Source: Actinacidiphila yanglinensis
GTDB taxonomy: Bacteria > Actinomycetota > Actinomycetes > Streptomycetales > Streptomycetaceae
NCBI RefSeq assembly: GCF_900107965.1
Contig: NZ_FNVU01000012.1
Coordinates: forward strand, 1-64,000
DNA length: 64,000 nucleotides
Direction of reading: 5' to 3'
Part shown: positions 25,712 to 32,874 of the stretch, one piece after another
How the letters are laid out: the number at the start of each line of letters is the position of its first letter
Numbering within the stretch: the stretch's first letter is position 1
Translations under genes and position numbers: made by a program
The notes under the pieces: generated by a model
The model's database searches: none
Seen by the model: the letters and a program-made list of their open reading frames with translations, nothing else
What the model was told of the DNA's origin: nothing

Positions 25712-26917
25712 ATGCGCTCCTACCGACAGCTCTTCGCGACCCCGGAGTTCGCCCCGCTCTTCGCGACCTCCTCGGTACAGGTGGCCGCCCAGACGGTCAG
25801 CGGGCTGGCCCTCAGCATCCTGGTCTACGGCAGCACCGGCAGCCCGCTGCTGGCCGCGCTCGCCATGTTCGGCCCCTGCCTGGCCCAGGTGGCCGGCGCG
25901 GCCACGCTGCTGTCGGCGGCGGACCGGTTGCCGCCGCGCGCGGCGACGGCCGGGCTTGCCCTGGTCTTCGCGGTCGCCACCGCCGCCCAGGCGGTGCCGG
26001 GCCTGCCGGTCGGGGCGGCCTTCGCGATCCTGCTCGCCGAGGGGCTGGTCGGCTCGCTCGGCGGCGGTGTCCGCTACGGGCTGCTCAACGAGATCCTGCC
26101 CCGCGACGGTTACCTGCTGGGCCGCTCGGTGCTCAACATGTCCGTCGGCGCCCTGCAGATCGTCGGGTTCGCCGCGGGCGGCGCGCTGGTCGCCGTGCTC
26201 TCCGCGCGCGGCACCCTCCTGGTGTCCGCCGCCCTCTACCTCGCCGCCGCGGCCGTCGCCCGGTACGGCCTCGGCCCGCGCCCGCCGCGCGCCGCCGACC
26301 GGGCCTCCCTCGGCCGTACCCTGCGGACGAACGCGCTGCTCTGGTCCTCCCGGCCCCGCCGGGCGGTCTACCTCGCGCTGTGGGTCCCCAACGGCCTGAT
26401 CGTCGGCTGCGAGTCGCTCTACGTCCCCTACGCACCCGACCACGCCGGACTGCTCTTCGCCTGCGCCGCCCTCGGGATGCTCGCGGGCGACACCCTCACC
26501 GGCCGCTTCGTGCCGCGCCGGGTGCGGGAACGGCTCGGCGCGCCACTGCGGTTGCTGCTGGCCGCGCCCTACCTCGTGTTCGCCGTCCACCCCGTGCTCC
26601 CGCTCGCGCTGGCCGCGGTCGTCCTCGCCTCGGTCGGCTACTCCGCCGGACTGCTCCTCCAGGAGCGCCTGATGGACCTCACCCCCGAGGAACTGGGCGG
26701 GCACGCGCTGGGGCTGCACTCCTCGGGGATGCTCACCATGCAGGGGGTGGGCGCCGCCCTCGCCGGGGGCGTCGCCCAGTGGCTGTCCCCGGCCGCCGCG
26801 ATGTCCGTGATGGCCGCCGCGTCCGTCGCCGTCACCCTCTGCCTCGCCCCGTCCCTGCGGTTCCGCGGCGCCCGGTCCGCCGCGGCGGCCCCGGCCCCGG
26901 CGGATGCCGCGGCCTGA
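25712..26917 (+). CDS. MFS transporter, probable drug or metabolite exporter
   Basis: A 401-residue membrane protein with about 10-12 hydrophobic spans, starting MRSYRQLFATPEFAPLF. Spans such as GLALSILVYGSTGSPLLAALAMFG and FAVHPVLPLALAAVVLASVGYSAGL fit the major facilitator fold of small efflux carriers. Substrate unknown. It is paired divergently with the winged-helix regulator at 24519. Its stop codon lies within the inverted repeat at 26911-26934. Confidence 0.9.
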   Translation: MRSYRQLFATPEFAPLFATSSVQVAAQTVSGLALSILVYGSTGSPLLAALAMFGPCLAQVAGAATLLSAADRLPPRAATAGLALVFAVATAAQAVPGLPVGAAFAILLAEGLVGSLGGGVRYGLLNEILPRDGYLLGRSVLNMSVGALQIVGFAAGGALVAVLSARGTLLVSAALYLAAAAVARYGLGPRPPRAADRASLGRTLRTNALLWSSRPRRAVYLALWVPNGLIVGCESLYVPYAPDHAGLLFACAALGMLAGDTLTGRFVPRRVRERLGAPLRLLLAAPYLVFAVHPVLPLALAAVVLASVGYSAGLLLQERLMDLTPEELGGHALGLHSSGMLTMQGVGAALAGGVAQWLSPAAAMSVMAAASVAVTLCLAPSLRFRGARSAAAAPAPADAAA

Positions 26918-26934
26918 GTACCCGTACTCAGGCC
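26911..26934. repeat. Inverted repeat at the end of the MFS gene
   Basis: Perfect 11-bp arms GGCCTGAGTAC and GTACTCAGGCC separated by CC, spanning the MFS stop codon. The 2-nt spacer makes it a poor RNA terminator but a good dimeric protein site (core TGAGTACCCGTACTCA). It lies 55 bp upstream of the small membrane protein gene, so it may be that gene's operator. Confidence 0.55.
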
Positions 26935-26988
26935 CCGCTGCCGCGCGAGGAGGACGATCGCAGAAGCCACGACACGGGGGTGGGTGGG

Positions 26989-27309
26989 ATGTGGATCCTG
27001 TGGGGCCTCTTCGGGGTCGCGCTCCTCTGCGACCTCGCCGTCCGGGTCTTTTTCGTCCACCTGGTCCGGCTCTCCCGCCGCGGCGTGTCGGGCACGGAGA
27101 TCATCGCGGAGGCGCTGGCCCCGGTCCTGCGTGCGGTGCTCGCGCTGCGGCTCGCGGGGATCGCCGCCGCCTTCCTGCTGGCGGCGGGCAGCGGCGGGGC
27201 CGGTTCGGTGGTGGTCCTGGGCGTCGGCTGCCTGTGGAGTGCCGTGACCGTGGCGGAGATCGTGCCGCTGGTGCGCGGCGGGTGGCGGAGCCGGCATCCG
27301 CGGGGGTAG
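26989..27309 (+). CDS. Small integral membrane protein, unknown function
   Basis: A 106-residue protein with three hydrophobic spans: LWGLFGVALLCDLAVRVFFVHLV, the alanine/leucine-rich APVLRAVLALRLAGIAAAFLLAA and VVVLGVGCLWSAVTVAEIVPLV. It has no recognisable catalytic motif. The ATG at 26989 is preceded only by a G-rich stretch (GGGGGTGGGTGGG), so the start is moderately certain. It lies after the MFS exporter and an inverted repeat. Possible roles such as an accessory of the exporter are guesses. Confidence 0.7.
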   Translation: MWILWGLFGVALLCDLAVRVFFVHLVRLSRRGVSGTEIIAEALAPVLRAVLALRLAGIAAAFLLAAGSGGAGSVVVLGVGCLWSAVTVAEIVPLVRGGWRSRHPRG

Positions 27310-27320
27310 CCCGAGCGGGG

Positions 27321-27343
27321 CGGGGGCGGCCGGCGCGCCCCCG
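27321..27343. terminator. GC-rich hairpin between convergent genes
   Basis: Arms CGGGGGCG (27321-27328) and CGCCCCCG (27336-27343) lie in the 47-bp gap between the small membrane protein gene and the phosphatase gene, which converge. No U-run. Probably serves both directions. Confidence 0.45.
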
Positions 27344-27356
27344 GGTCGGCAGGCCG

Positions 27357-28559
27357 TCAGGGGCGGTCTGCTACCTCCTCGGGTGACTGGTGCGGCTCGC
27401 GTCCGTGCCAGTCGAGGCAGACCACCATCGCGTCGTCCTCGGGTTCGGGGGAGCCGCGGTGCGTGGTGAGCTCGCGCAGGACGGCGCGGGGCACCTGGGC
27501 GGGAGGCAGCAGCCGGGTGCTGGTGATCGCGCGGGCGAGCGCGCGGTCGCTGTAGCGCTCGCCGGCCGGCGACAGCACGTCGTACACGCCGTCGCTGACG
27601 AAGAGCAGCCGGTCGCCGCTCTCCAGCCGCAGGTGCTGCGTGGTGTAGACGGTGTCCTCGAACATGCCGAGCGGGAGCTGGGCCTCCAGCGGGATCGGCT
27701 CGACCTTCCGGGCGCGCAGCCGCCACACCTTGGGCGAGCCGGCGTCGATGACCTCGACCTCCCCGGTGGCCAGTTCGAACCGCAGCAGCAGCGCGGCGAG
27801 GTGCGCCCGGCCGGAGTAGTGCCCGTACACGGCCTGGTCGCCGAGGAACGCCTGGTCGGCAAGGGACAGGTCGGCGCGCCGGGCGTTGCGCAGCGCGTGC
27901 ACCGCGAGGCTGGTGAGCAGCGCCGCCTCGACGCCCTCGCCCATGCCGTTGGTGACGGTGAGCGTCAGGTGGTTCCCGGACGCCGTCCAGTCGAAGTTGT
28001 CGCCGTGGATGGCGTACGCCGGCTCCAGGCCGCCGCCGATGTCGTACTCCGGCCGGGAGCAGGAGCGGGCGGGGAGCAGCTCCCACTGCATCTCGGCGGC
28101 GAGGGTGAGCCGCTCCGCCCGGCGTGCCTGGCGGTACAGGTCGGTGTCCCGCTCGGCGACGAAGATCTCGTGCCCCAGCACCTCGGCCAGCTCGGCCAGT
28201 TCCGGCTCGGCGGCCAGGTCGTACGCCTCCTCGGGGAACCGCACCGACAGCACGCCGACCCGGTCGCCGCGCACGCTGATCGGCAGGTACGCGGTGAGCA
28301 CTCCGGTGCGCCGGTCGGTCTCGGTGTGCACGCGCTGGGCGCCGAAGGCGCGGCCGGCCGGGCTGGAGTGGATCGGCAGCGGGTCGGTGGAGGTCGGAGC
28401 CGCTCGCACAGGTTGCAGTATGGTCAGGGCGTAGTCGGCCATGAGCAGGTCGACGTCGACGGCCGCGTAGTACGTGACGAGCGCGCCCCGGGCCGCCGCG
28501 AGAAGTGCGTGGGGTGCGGCGCCGCGCAGTTCGCGCTCCGCAGCCGTGAATCTGTCCAC
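27357..28559 (-). CDS. SpoIIE/PP2C family phosphatase with N-terminal sensor-like region
   Basis: A 400-residue protein. Residues 1-160 look like a small sensor domain (VTYYAAVDVDLLMADYALTILQPV, HTETDRRTGVLTAYLPI) and 170-400 are a PP2C-type phosphatase of the RsbU/SpoIIE class. The first metal Asp is present (IHGDNFDW), but the usual DxxGHG reads TNGMGEG, with asparagine in place of aspartate. Later acidic motifs FVSDGVYD and EPEDDAMVV are kept. Activity may be reduced. The GTG at 28559 avoids overlap with the divergent MarR gene; a start at 28667 would overlap it. With the MarR and STAS neighbours it suggests a partner-switching signalling unit. Confidence 0.85.
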   Translation of the reverse strand: MDRFTAAERELRGAAPHALLAAARGALVTYYAAVDVDLLMADYALTILQPVRAAPTSTDPLPIHSSPAGRAFGAQRVHTETDRRTGVLTAYLPISVRGDRVGVLSVRFPEEAYDLAAEPELAELAEVLGHEIFVAERDTDLYRQARRAERLTLAAEMQWELLPARSCSRPEYDIGGGLEPAYAIHGDNFDWTASGNHLTLTVTNGMGEGVEAALLTSLAVHALRNARRADLSLADQAFLGDQAVYGHYSGRAHLAALLLRFELATGEVEVIDAGSPKVWRLRARKVEPIPLEAQLPLGMFEDTVYTTQHLRLESGDRLLFVSDGVYDVLSPAGERYSDRALARAITSTRLLPPAQVPRAVLRELTTHRGSPEPEDDAMVVCLDWHGREPHQSPEEVADRP

Positions 28560-28617
28560 CGGTCGGTTACCGCCTGTTCGAGAGTAGGGAAGCCGAAAAG
28601 AAGGAGGAGGGACATCT

Positions 28618-29169
28618 GTGCCCCGGCGACTGACAAGGCAGTTGGGAAGTGCCACAGTTGAGGGCATGCGTTCCGGGATCTCCTCCAGCGGAGACCGCGA
28701 CGCCGCCGCCCACGCGGCCCGCGAGGTGATCGAGCTACTCGAAGTGCTGTGGACCCAGGACCGGGACCTGACCTCGACGGCCCCGGTGTCCGCGTCGCAG
28801 TTGAAGGTGCTCTACGTGCTGGACCGCGACCGGGGGATCAATCTGCGCACGCTCGGCGAGTTGCTGGGTTCGGCGCCGTCGTCGGTCAGCCGGATGTGCG
28901 ACCGGCTGCACGCGGTGGGCTTCATCGAGCGCTCGCTCAGCTCCGCCAGCCGCCGCGAGCTGGAACTGCGCCTGTCGGTGCGCGGGGAGAGCTACCTCGC
29001 GGAGCTGCGCGCCCGCCGCGAGGCGTCCTTGCTGCAGATCATCTCCGCCATGCCGCCCGCCGAGCGGGTCGCCCTGGTGGCGGGCCTGAACGGTTTCCGT
29101 TCCGCGATGGCCGACCTGGCCCCCCGCGAGGACGGCCCGCCGCAGAGCGGAGCGGTGGAGACCGCGTAG
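28618..29169 (+). CDS. MarR family transcriptional regulator
   Basis: A 183-residue winged-helix regulator: SASQLKVLYVLDRDRGINLRTLGELLGSAPSSVSRMCDRLHAVGFIERS is the DNA-binding region, followed by the wing SSASRRELELRLSVRG and C-terminal dimerisation helices. The GTG at 28618 is preceded by the very strong SD AAGGAGGAGG with 7-nt spacing, preferred over the ATG at 28666. It is divergent from the SpoIIE-type phosphatase with a 58-bp shared promoter region, so the two are probably co-regulated. Confidence 0.9.
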   Translation: MPRRLTRQLGSATVEGMRSGISSSGDRDAAAHAAREVIELLEVLWTQDRDLTSTAPVSASQLKVLYVLDRDRGINLRTLGELLGSAPSSVSRMCDRLHAVGFIERSLSSASRRELELRLSVRGESYLAELRARREASLLQIISAMPPAERVALVAGLNGFRSAMADLAPREDGPPQSGAVETA

Positions 29170-29324
29170 CCGGGTCGGTGACGGTCCGGTCCGCGGCCGC
29201 GTGGCGAGCGCGGGACGAAGGATCACCATCCGGCTGCCTCCTGGCCTCGATAGCGTCGGCGCCTTCCGGCCGAACGGACCTGACGTACGGGCGGGTGCTG
29301 TCGCAGCGGACCGCTCCCGGGAGA

Positions 29325-29807
29325 TCACCTCCGGAAACGGCGGAGACGCTCTCGGCCACCGTGTGCCCCGTCGCCGGCCCGCCATGCCTGCGAGCCGCCG
29401 TCGCGGTGCAGGGAGGCGCACCCGGTCCGGCGGGGAAGGAGCGCCGTCGCGGCCTCCTCGACGGTGTCGAAGACCGGCAACAGGTCGCGGATGCCCGCGA
29501 CGTGCAGCAGGCGCTCCACCCACGCGGTGGGCCGCACCACTGCCACGGCGGTCTCCCGCCGGGTCCGCATCAGCAGGTTCAGCGTGCTGGAGTCGCAGAA
29601 CGACACCTGGCTCATGTCGAAGAGCACCGGCGTCCCGCCGTGCCGGAGCGCCTCGGCCACCTGGTGCCGCACCGGCGTGATGCCGTCGAGGTCGATCTCG
29701 CCGCGCAGCACCAGCACCCAGACGCCGCCCAGGGGGTAGGAGGCGGCCACACCGTTCTCCGACGGCATGCGGTCGGGGTTGTCGCACGCTTCCGGAATTG
29801 TTGCCAT
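29325..29807 (-). CDS. STAS-domain protein, anti-sigma-factor antagonist type
   Basis: A 160-residue protein with one STAS domain (about 25-125): VWVLVLRGEIDLDGITPVRHQV, then VLFDMSQVSFCDSSTLNLLMR, where Ser in DSST is the usual phosphorylation site. In partner-switching systems such proteins are dephosphorylated by SpoIIE-type phosphatases, which fits the phosphatase at 27357, although another gene lies between. A small inverted repeat GTTGCC-ATGC-GGCAAC (29800-29815) covers the start codon at 29807 and no SD is seen; ATG at 29768 is an alternative start. The C-terminal 35 residues are basic and disordered. Confidence 0.83.
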   Translation of the reverse strand: MATIPEACDNPDRMPSENGVAASYPLGGVWVLVLRGEIDLDGITPVRHQVAEALRHGGTPVLFDMSQVSFCDSSTLNLLMRTRRETAVAVVRPTAWVERLLHVAGIRDLLPVFDTVEEAATALLPRRTGCASLHRDGGSQAWRAGDGAHGGRERLRRFRR

Positions 29808-29909
29808 GCGGCAACTATGCCGTACGGCGTCACCCCGCGTCACGGCGAGGCGGTCGTCCGCGCGCCGCGCACCGCCGCGCGACCTGCGTCGGACCGCCTC
29901 GCGCACGGC

Positions 29910-31217
29910 TCAGCAGATGCGGGGCAGTTGCTCGCCGATGGGCAGGTCGACGACCCGGGTGCCGCCCAGGCCGGTCCGCGCGACGACCATCCCCGGGTGG
30001 TCGGGCACCGCCTCGCCGATCACGCAGGCCTGCGTGCCCAGCGGGTGCGCCCGCATCGCCGCGAGTACCGCGTCGGCGTGCTCGCGCGGCACAAAAGCGA
30101 CCAGTTTGCCCTCGTTTGCGACATACCAGGGGTCCAGGCCGAGGATCGCGCACGCGTTGGCGACCTCCGGCGGCACGGGGACCGCGCGCTCCCGGACCAC
30201 CACCCCCGCGCCGCTCGCTGCCGCGATCTCGTTGAGGGACGCCGCCAGCCCGCCGCGGGTGGGGTCGCGCAGGACGTGCAGATCGGGCGTGACCGCGAGC
30301 ATGGCGTCGACCAGGCCGCCGAGCGGCGCGCAGTCGCTCTCGATCTCGACGCCGAACTCCAGGCCCTCGCGCACGCTCATGATCGCCACGCCGTGCACGC
30401 CGAGCGGACCGCTGACGATCACCACGTCGCCGGGCACCACCCGGTCCGGGCGCAGGTCCACCCCGGGCGGGATGAGGCCGATTCCCGCGGTGTTGATGTA
30501 GACGCCGTCGCCGTGGCCGGCCTCGACCACCTTCGTGTCCCCGGTGGCGATCTCGACGCCCGCGGCGCGTGCGGCCGCGCCCATCGCCCGCGCGACCCGC
30601 GCGACGACGGGCATCTCGACCCCCTCCTCCAGGATGAACCCGCAGGACAGGTAGGCGGCCCGCGCGCCGCTCATCGCGAGGTCGTTGACGGTGCCGTTCA
30701 CCGCGAGGTCGCCGATGCTGCCGCCGGGGAAGAACAGCGGCCGCACCACGAAGGAGTCGGTGGAGAACGCCAGCCGCGCGCCGCCGAGGGTCACCGCCGC
30801 CGCGTCGCCGAGCTGCCGCAGCACCTCGCCGCCGAAGGCGGGCGCGAAGACGTGCTCGACCAGTTCCGCCGACATCGCGCCGCCCCCGCCGTGCCCCATC
30901 ACCACCCGCGGCTGGTCGCGCAGCGGCGCCGGACAGCTCCACGCCATCAGGTCCGGGACGGGCCCGGCGGGAGTTCCCGGGACGATGGGGGTCACCGGGC
31001 CGCCGGGAGCGCCGGGCGCGGGAGCGGACGGCTCCGGCACGGAGGGCGCCGGTGCGCCCGGTCCGGGGACGCCCGGTCCGGGGACGCCCGGTCCTGGGAC
31101 GGCGGGTTCGGGTACGGAGGGTGCCGGTGCGTGCGGCTCGGGTACGGACGGTGCCGCCGGGTCCGGGGAGTTCGGCCGGTCCTCCCGGGTCTCGCGTGCG
31201 CGGGTCGTCTCAGCCAA
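29910..31217 (-). CDS. hypE: [NiFe]-hydrogenase maturation carbamoyl dehydratase HypE
   Basis: A 435-residue HypE. With HypF it makes the thiocyanate on its C-terminal cysteine that becomes the CN ligand of the active site. The conserved C-terminus PRIC is intact (last residue Cys). The core starts near residue 100 (VVMGHGGGGAMSAELVEHVF) with FSTDSFVV, VNGTVNDLAMSGA and ATGDTKVV. Before it lies an unusual extension of about 90 residues rich in Pro/Val/Gly/Ala repeats (PGPGVPGPG, SVPEP). The start is TTG at 31217 with AAGGAGG 9 nt upstream inside the end of hypD, an 8-nt overlap. Last gene of the hyp operon. Confidence 0.95.
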   Translation of the reverse strand: MAETTRARETREDRPNSPDPAAPSVPEPHAPAPSVPEPAVPGPGVPGPGVPGPGAPAPSVPEPSAPAPGAPGGPVTPIVPGTPAGPVPDLMAWSCPAPLRDQPRVVMGHGGGGAMSAELVEHVFAPAFGGEVLRQLGDAAAVTLGGARLAFSTDSFVVRPLFFPGGSIGDLAVNGTVNDLAMSGARAAYLSCGFILEEGVEMPVVARVARAMGAAARAAGVEIATGDTKVVEAGHGDGVYINTAGIGLIPPGVDLRPDRVVPGDVVIVSGPLGVHGVAIMSVREGLEFGVEIESDCAPLGGLVDAMLAVTPDLHVLRDPTRGGLAASLNEIAAASGAGVVVRERAVPVPPEVANACAILGLDPWYVANEGKLVAFVPREHADAVLAAMRAHPLGTQACVIGEAVPDHPGMVVARTGLGGTRVVDLPIGEQLPRIC

Positions 31218-32334
31218 CGGGGCTCGCCTCCTTGCGGGCGGGGGCGGTGTCGAGCCGCCGGTAGAGGTAGTACGCGGCGCACGCGCCCTCGCTGGAGACC
31301 ATCGTGGCGCCCAGCGGGTTGCGCGGCGTGCAGGTGGTGCCGAAGGCCGCGCACTCGTGCGGCTTGATCAGCCCCTGGAGCACCTCGCCGGCCCGGCAGG
31401 CCGCCGGCTCCAGGGTGTGGATGCCGGTCACCGCGAAACGGTGCTCCGCGTCGAACTCCCGGTAGCGCGACGACAGTCGCCACCCGCTGTCCGGGATCAC
31501 GCCGATCCCGCGCCACGCCCGGTCGCCGACCTCGAAGACGTCGGCGAGCATCGCCTGCGCGGCGGGGTTGCCCTCGTCCCGCACCGCGCGCGGGTAGGCG
31601 TTCTCGACCCGGTGCTCCCCGCGTTCGAGCTGCGCGACGGTGCGGCGGACGCCCTCCAGGATGTCCAGGGGCTCGAATCCGGTGACCACGATGGGCACCC
31701 GGTGCCGCTCGGCGAGGGACGGGTACTCGCCGGTGCCCATCACGCTGCACACGTGCCCCGCGGCGAGGAAGCCCTGCACCCGGCAGTCCGGCGAGCGCAT
31801 GATCGCCTCGATCGCCGGGGGGACCCGGACGTGCGAGACCAGCATGCTGAAGTTGCGGATGCCGAGCCTGCGGGCCTGGTACACCGTCATCGCGTTGGGC
31901 GGTGCGGTGGTCTCGAAGCCGATGCCGAAGAAGACCACTTCCTGGCGCGGGTTCTGCTGGGCGATCCGCAGCGCGTCCAGCGGCGAGTACACCACCCGCA
32001 CGTCGCCGCCCTCGCCGCGCACCCGGAACAGGTCCCGGTCGGTGCCGGGCACCCGCAGCATGTCGCCGAAGGAGCAGAAGATCACCCCGGGCCGCGACGC
32101 GATCTCCAGTGCCTTGTCGATCACCTCCAGCGGGGTGACGCACACCGGGCAGCCCGGGCCGTGGATCAACTCGACCTTGTCGGGCAGCAGTTGGTCGATG
32201 CCGTGCCGGATGATGGTGTGCGTCTGGCCGCCGCACACCTCCATCAGCGACCAGGGCCGGGTCACGGTGGCCGCGATGTCGTCGAGCAGCCGGCGGGCCA
32301 GCTCGGGGTCCTGGAACTCGTCGATGTACTTCAC
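31210..32334 (-). CDS. hypD: Hydrogenase formation protein HypD
   Basis: A 374-residue [4Fe-4S] scaffold protein on which, with HypC, the Fe(CN)2CO unit is built. Conserved motifs are MEVCGGQTH, HGPGCPVCVTP, CSFGDMLRVPG, FFGIGFETTAP, GHVCSVMG and the C-terminal CTPRNPLGATMVSSEGAC. The GTG start at 32334 overlaps the stop of hypC (GTGA), indicating coupled synthesis of the HypC-HypD complex. Length is normal. Confidence 0.96.
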   Translation of the reverse strand: MKYIDEFQDPELARRLLDDIAATVTRPWSLMEVCGGQTHTIIRHGIDQLLPDKVELIHGPGCPVCVTPLEVIDKALEIASRPGVIFCSFGDMLRVPGTDRDLFRVRGEGGDVRVVYSPLDALRIAQQNPRQEVVFFGIGFETTAPPNAMTVYQARRLGIRNFSMLVSHVRVPPAIEAIMRSPDCRVQGFLAAGHVCSVMGTGEYPSLAERHRVPIVVTGFEPLDILEGVRRTVAQLERGEHRVENAYPRAVRDEGNPAAQAMLADVFEVGDRAWRGIGVIPDSGWRLSSRYREFDAEHRFAVTGIHTLEPAACRAGEVLQGLIKPHECAAFGTTCTPRNPLGATMVSSEGACAAYYLYRRLDTAPARKEASPVG

Positions 32335-32768
32335 TGCCGAACCTCCTGCGGTACCGGCCGGCCCTCCGCGGGACCGGCCGCGCTGTCCTCGTCCCGGGTC
32401 CGGTCCCCGCCCCGCGACCCGTCCGCGCCGTCCGCGCGGTGCGCTCCGTCCGGCCCGTCTGCGTTCCGCGCCTCGTCCTCGCCGGCCCACGGGTGGTCCG
32501 CACCCGCGGCTGCCGCCTCCCAGGGGTCGCCGAACTCCTCCTGGAGCAGCCCGAGCGTGGCGAACAGCTCCAGGGTCTGCCGCGCGGACTCCTCGTCCAG
32601 GCGCTGCAGCGCGAAGCCCACATGCACGATCGCGTACTCGCCGACCTGGAGGTCCGGCAGGTACTCCAGGCACACCTCCTTGATCACGCCGCCGAAGTCG
32701 ACGCTGGCCATCCGGGTGCCGTCCCGGTCCTCGATCTCCAGCACTCTGCCGGGCACCGCCAGGCACAT
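32331..32768 (-). CDS. hypC: HypC/HybG/HupF family hydrogenase chaperone
   Basis: A 145-residue protein. The HypC domain is at 1-80: it starts MCLAVPGRVLEIE with the essential Cys2, then VDFGGVIKEVCLEYLPDLQVGEYAIVHVGFALQ. HypC carries the iron-cyanide unit with HypD and chaperones the large subunit. The C-terminal extension of 60 residues, acidic and rich in Asp/Gly/Ala/Arg, is absent from ordinary 75-100 residue HypC proteins. It follows hypF by 106 bp and overlaps hypD. Confidence 0.93.
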   Translation of the reverse strand: MCLAVPGRVLEIEDRDGTRMASVDFGGVIKEVCLEYLPDLQVGEYAIVHVGFALQRLDEESARQTLELFATLGLLQEEFGDPWEAAAAGADHPWAGEDEARNADGPDGAHRADGADGSRGGDRTRDEDSAAGPAEGRPVPQEVRQ

Positions 32769-32874
32769 GGGGCTCTCCTCGCTCGAAAGGGGTGTGATCC
32801 GCGGGGTGTTCGGTGGTCTCGGGGGTCGTCGCGCCCGGGGGCGCGGGAGTGCGCAGTGCGCGGGGCCGGCGCGC

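Noticed and set aside
32769..32874. Possible gene in the hypF-hypC gap
   Set aside because: Only 106 bp, with no start plus SD on either strand.
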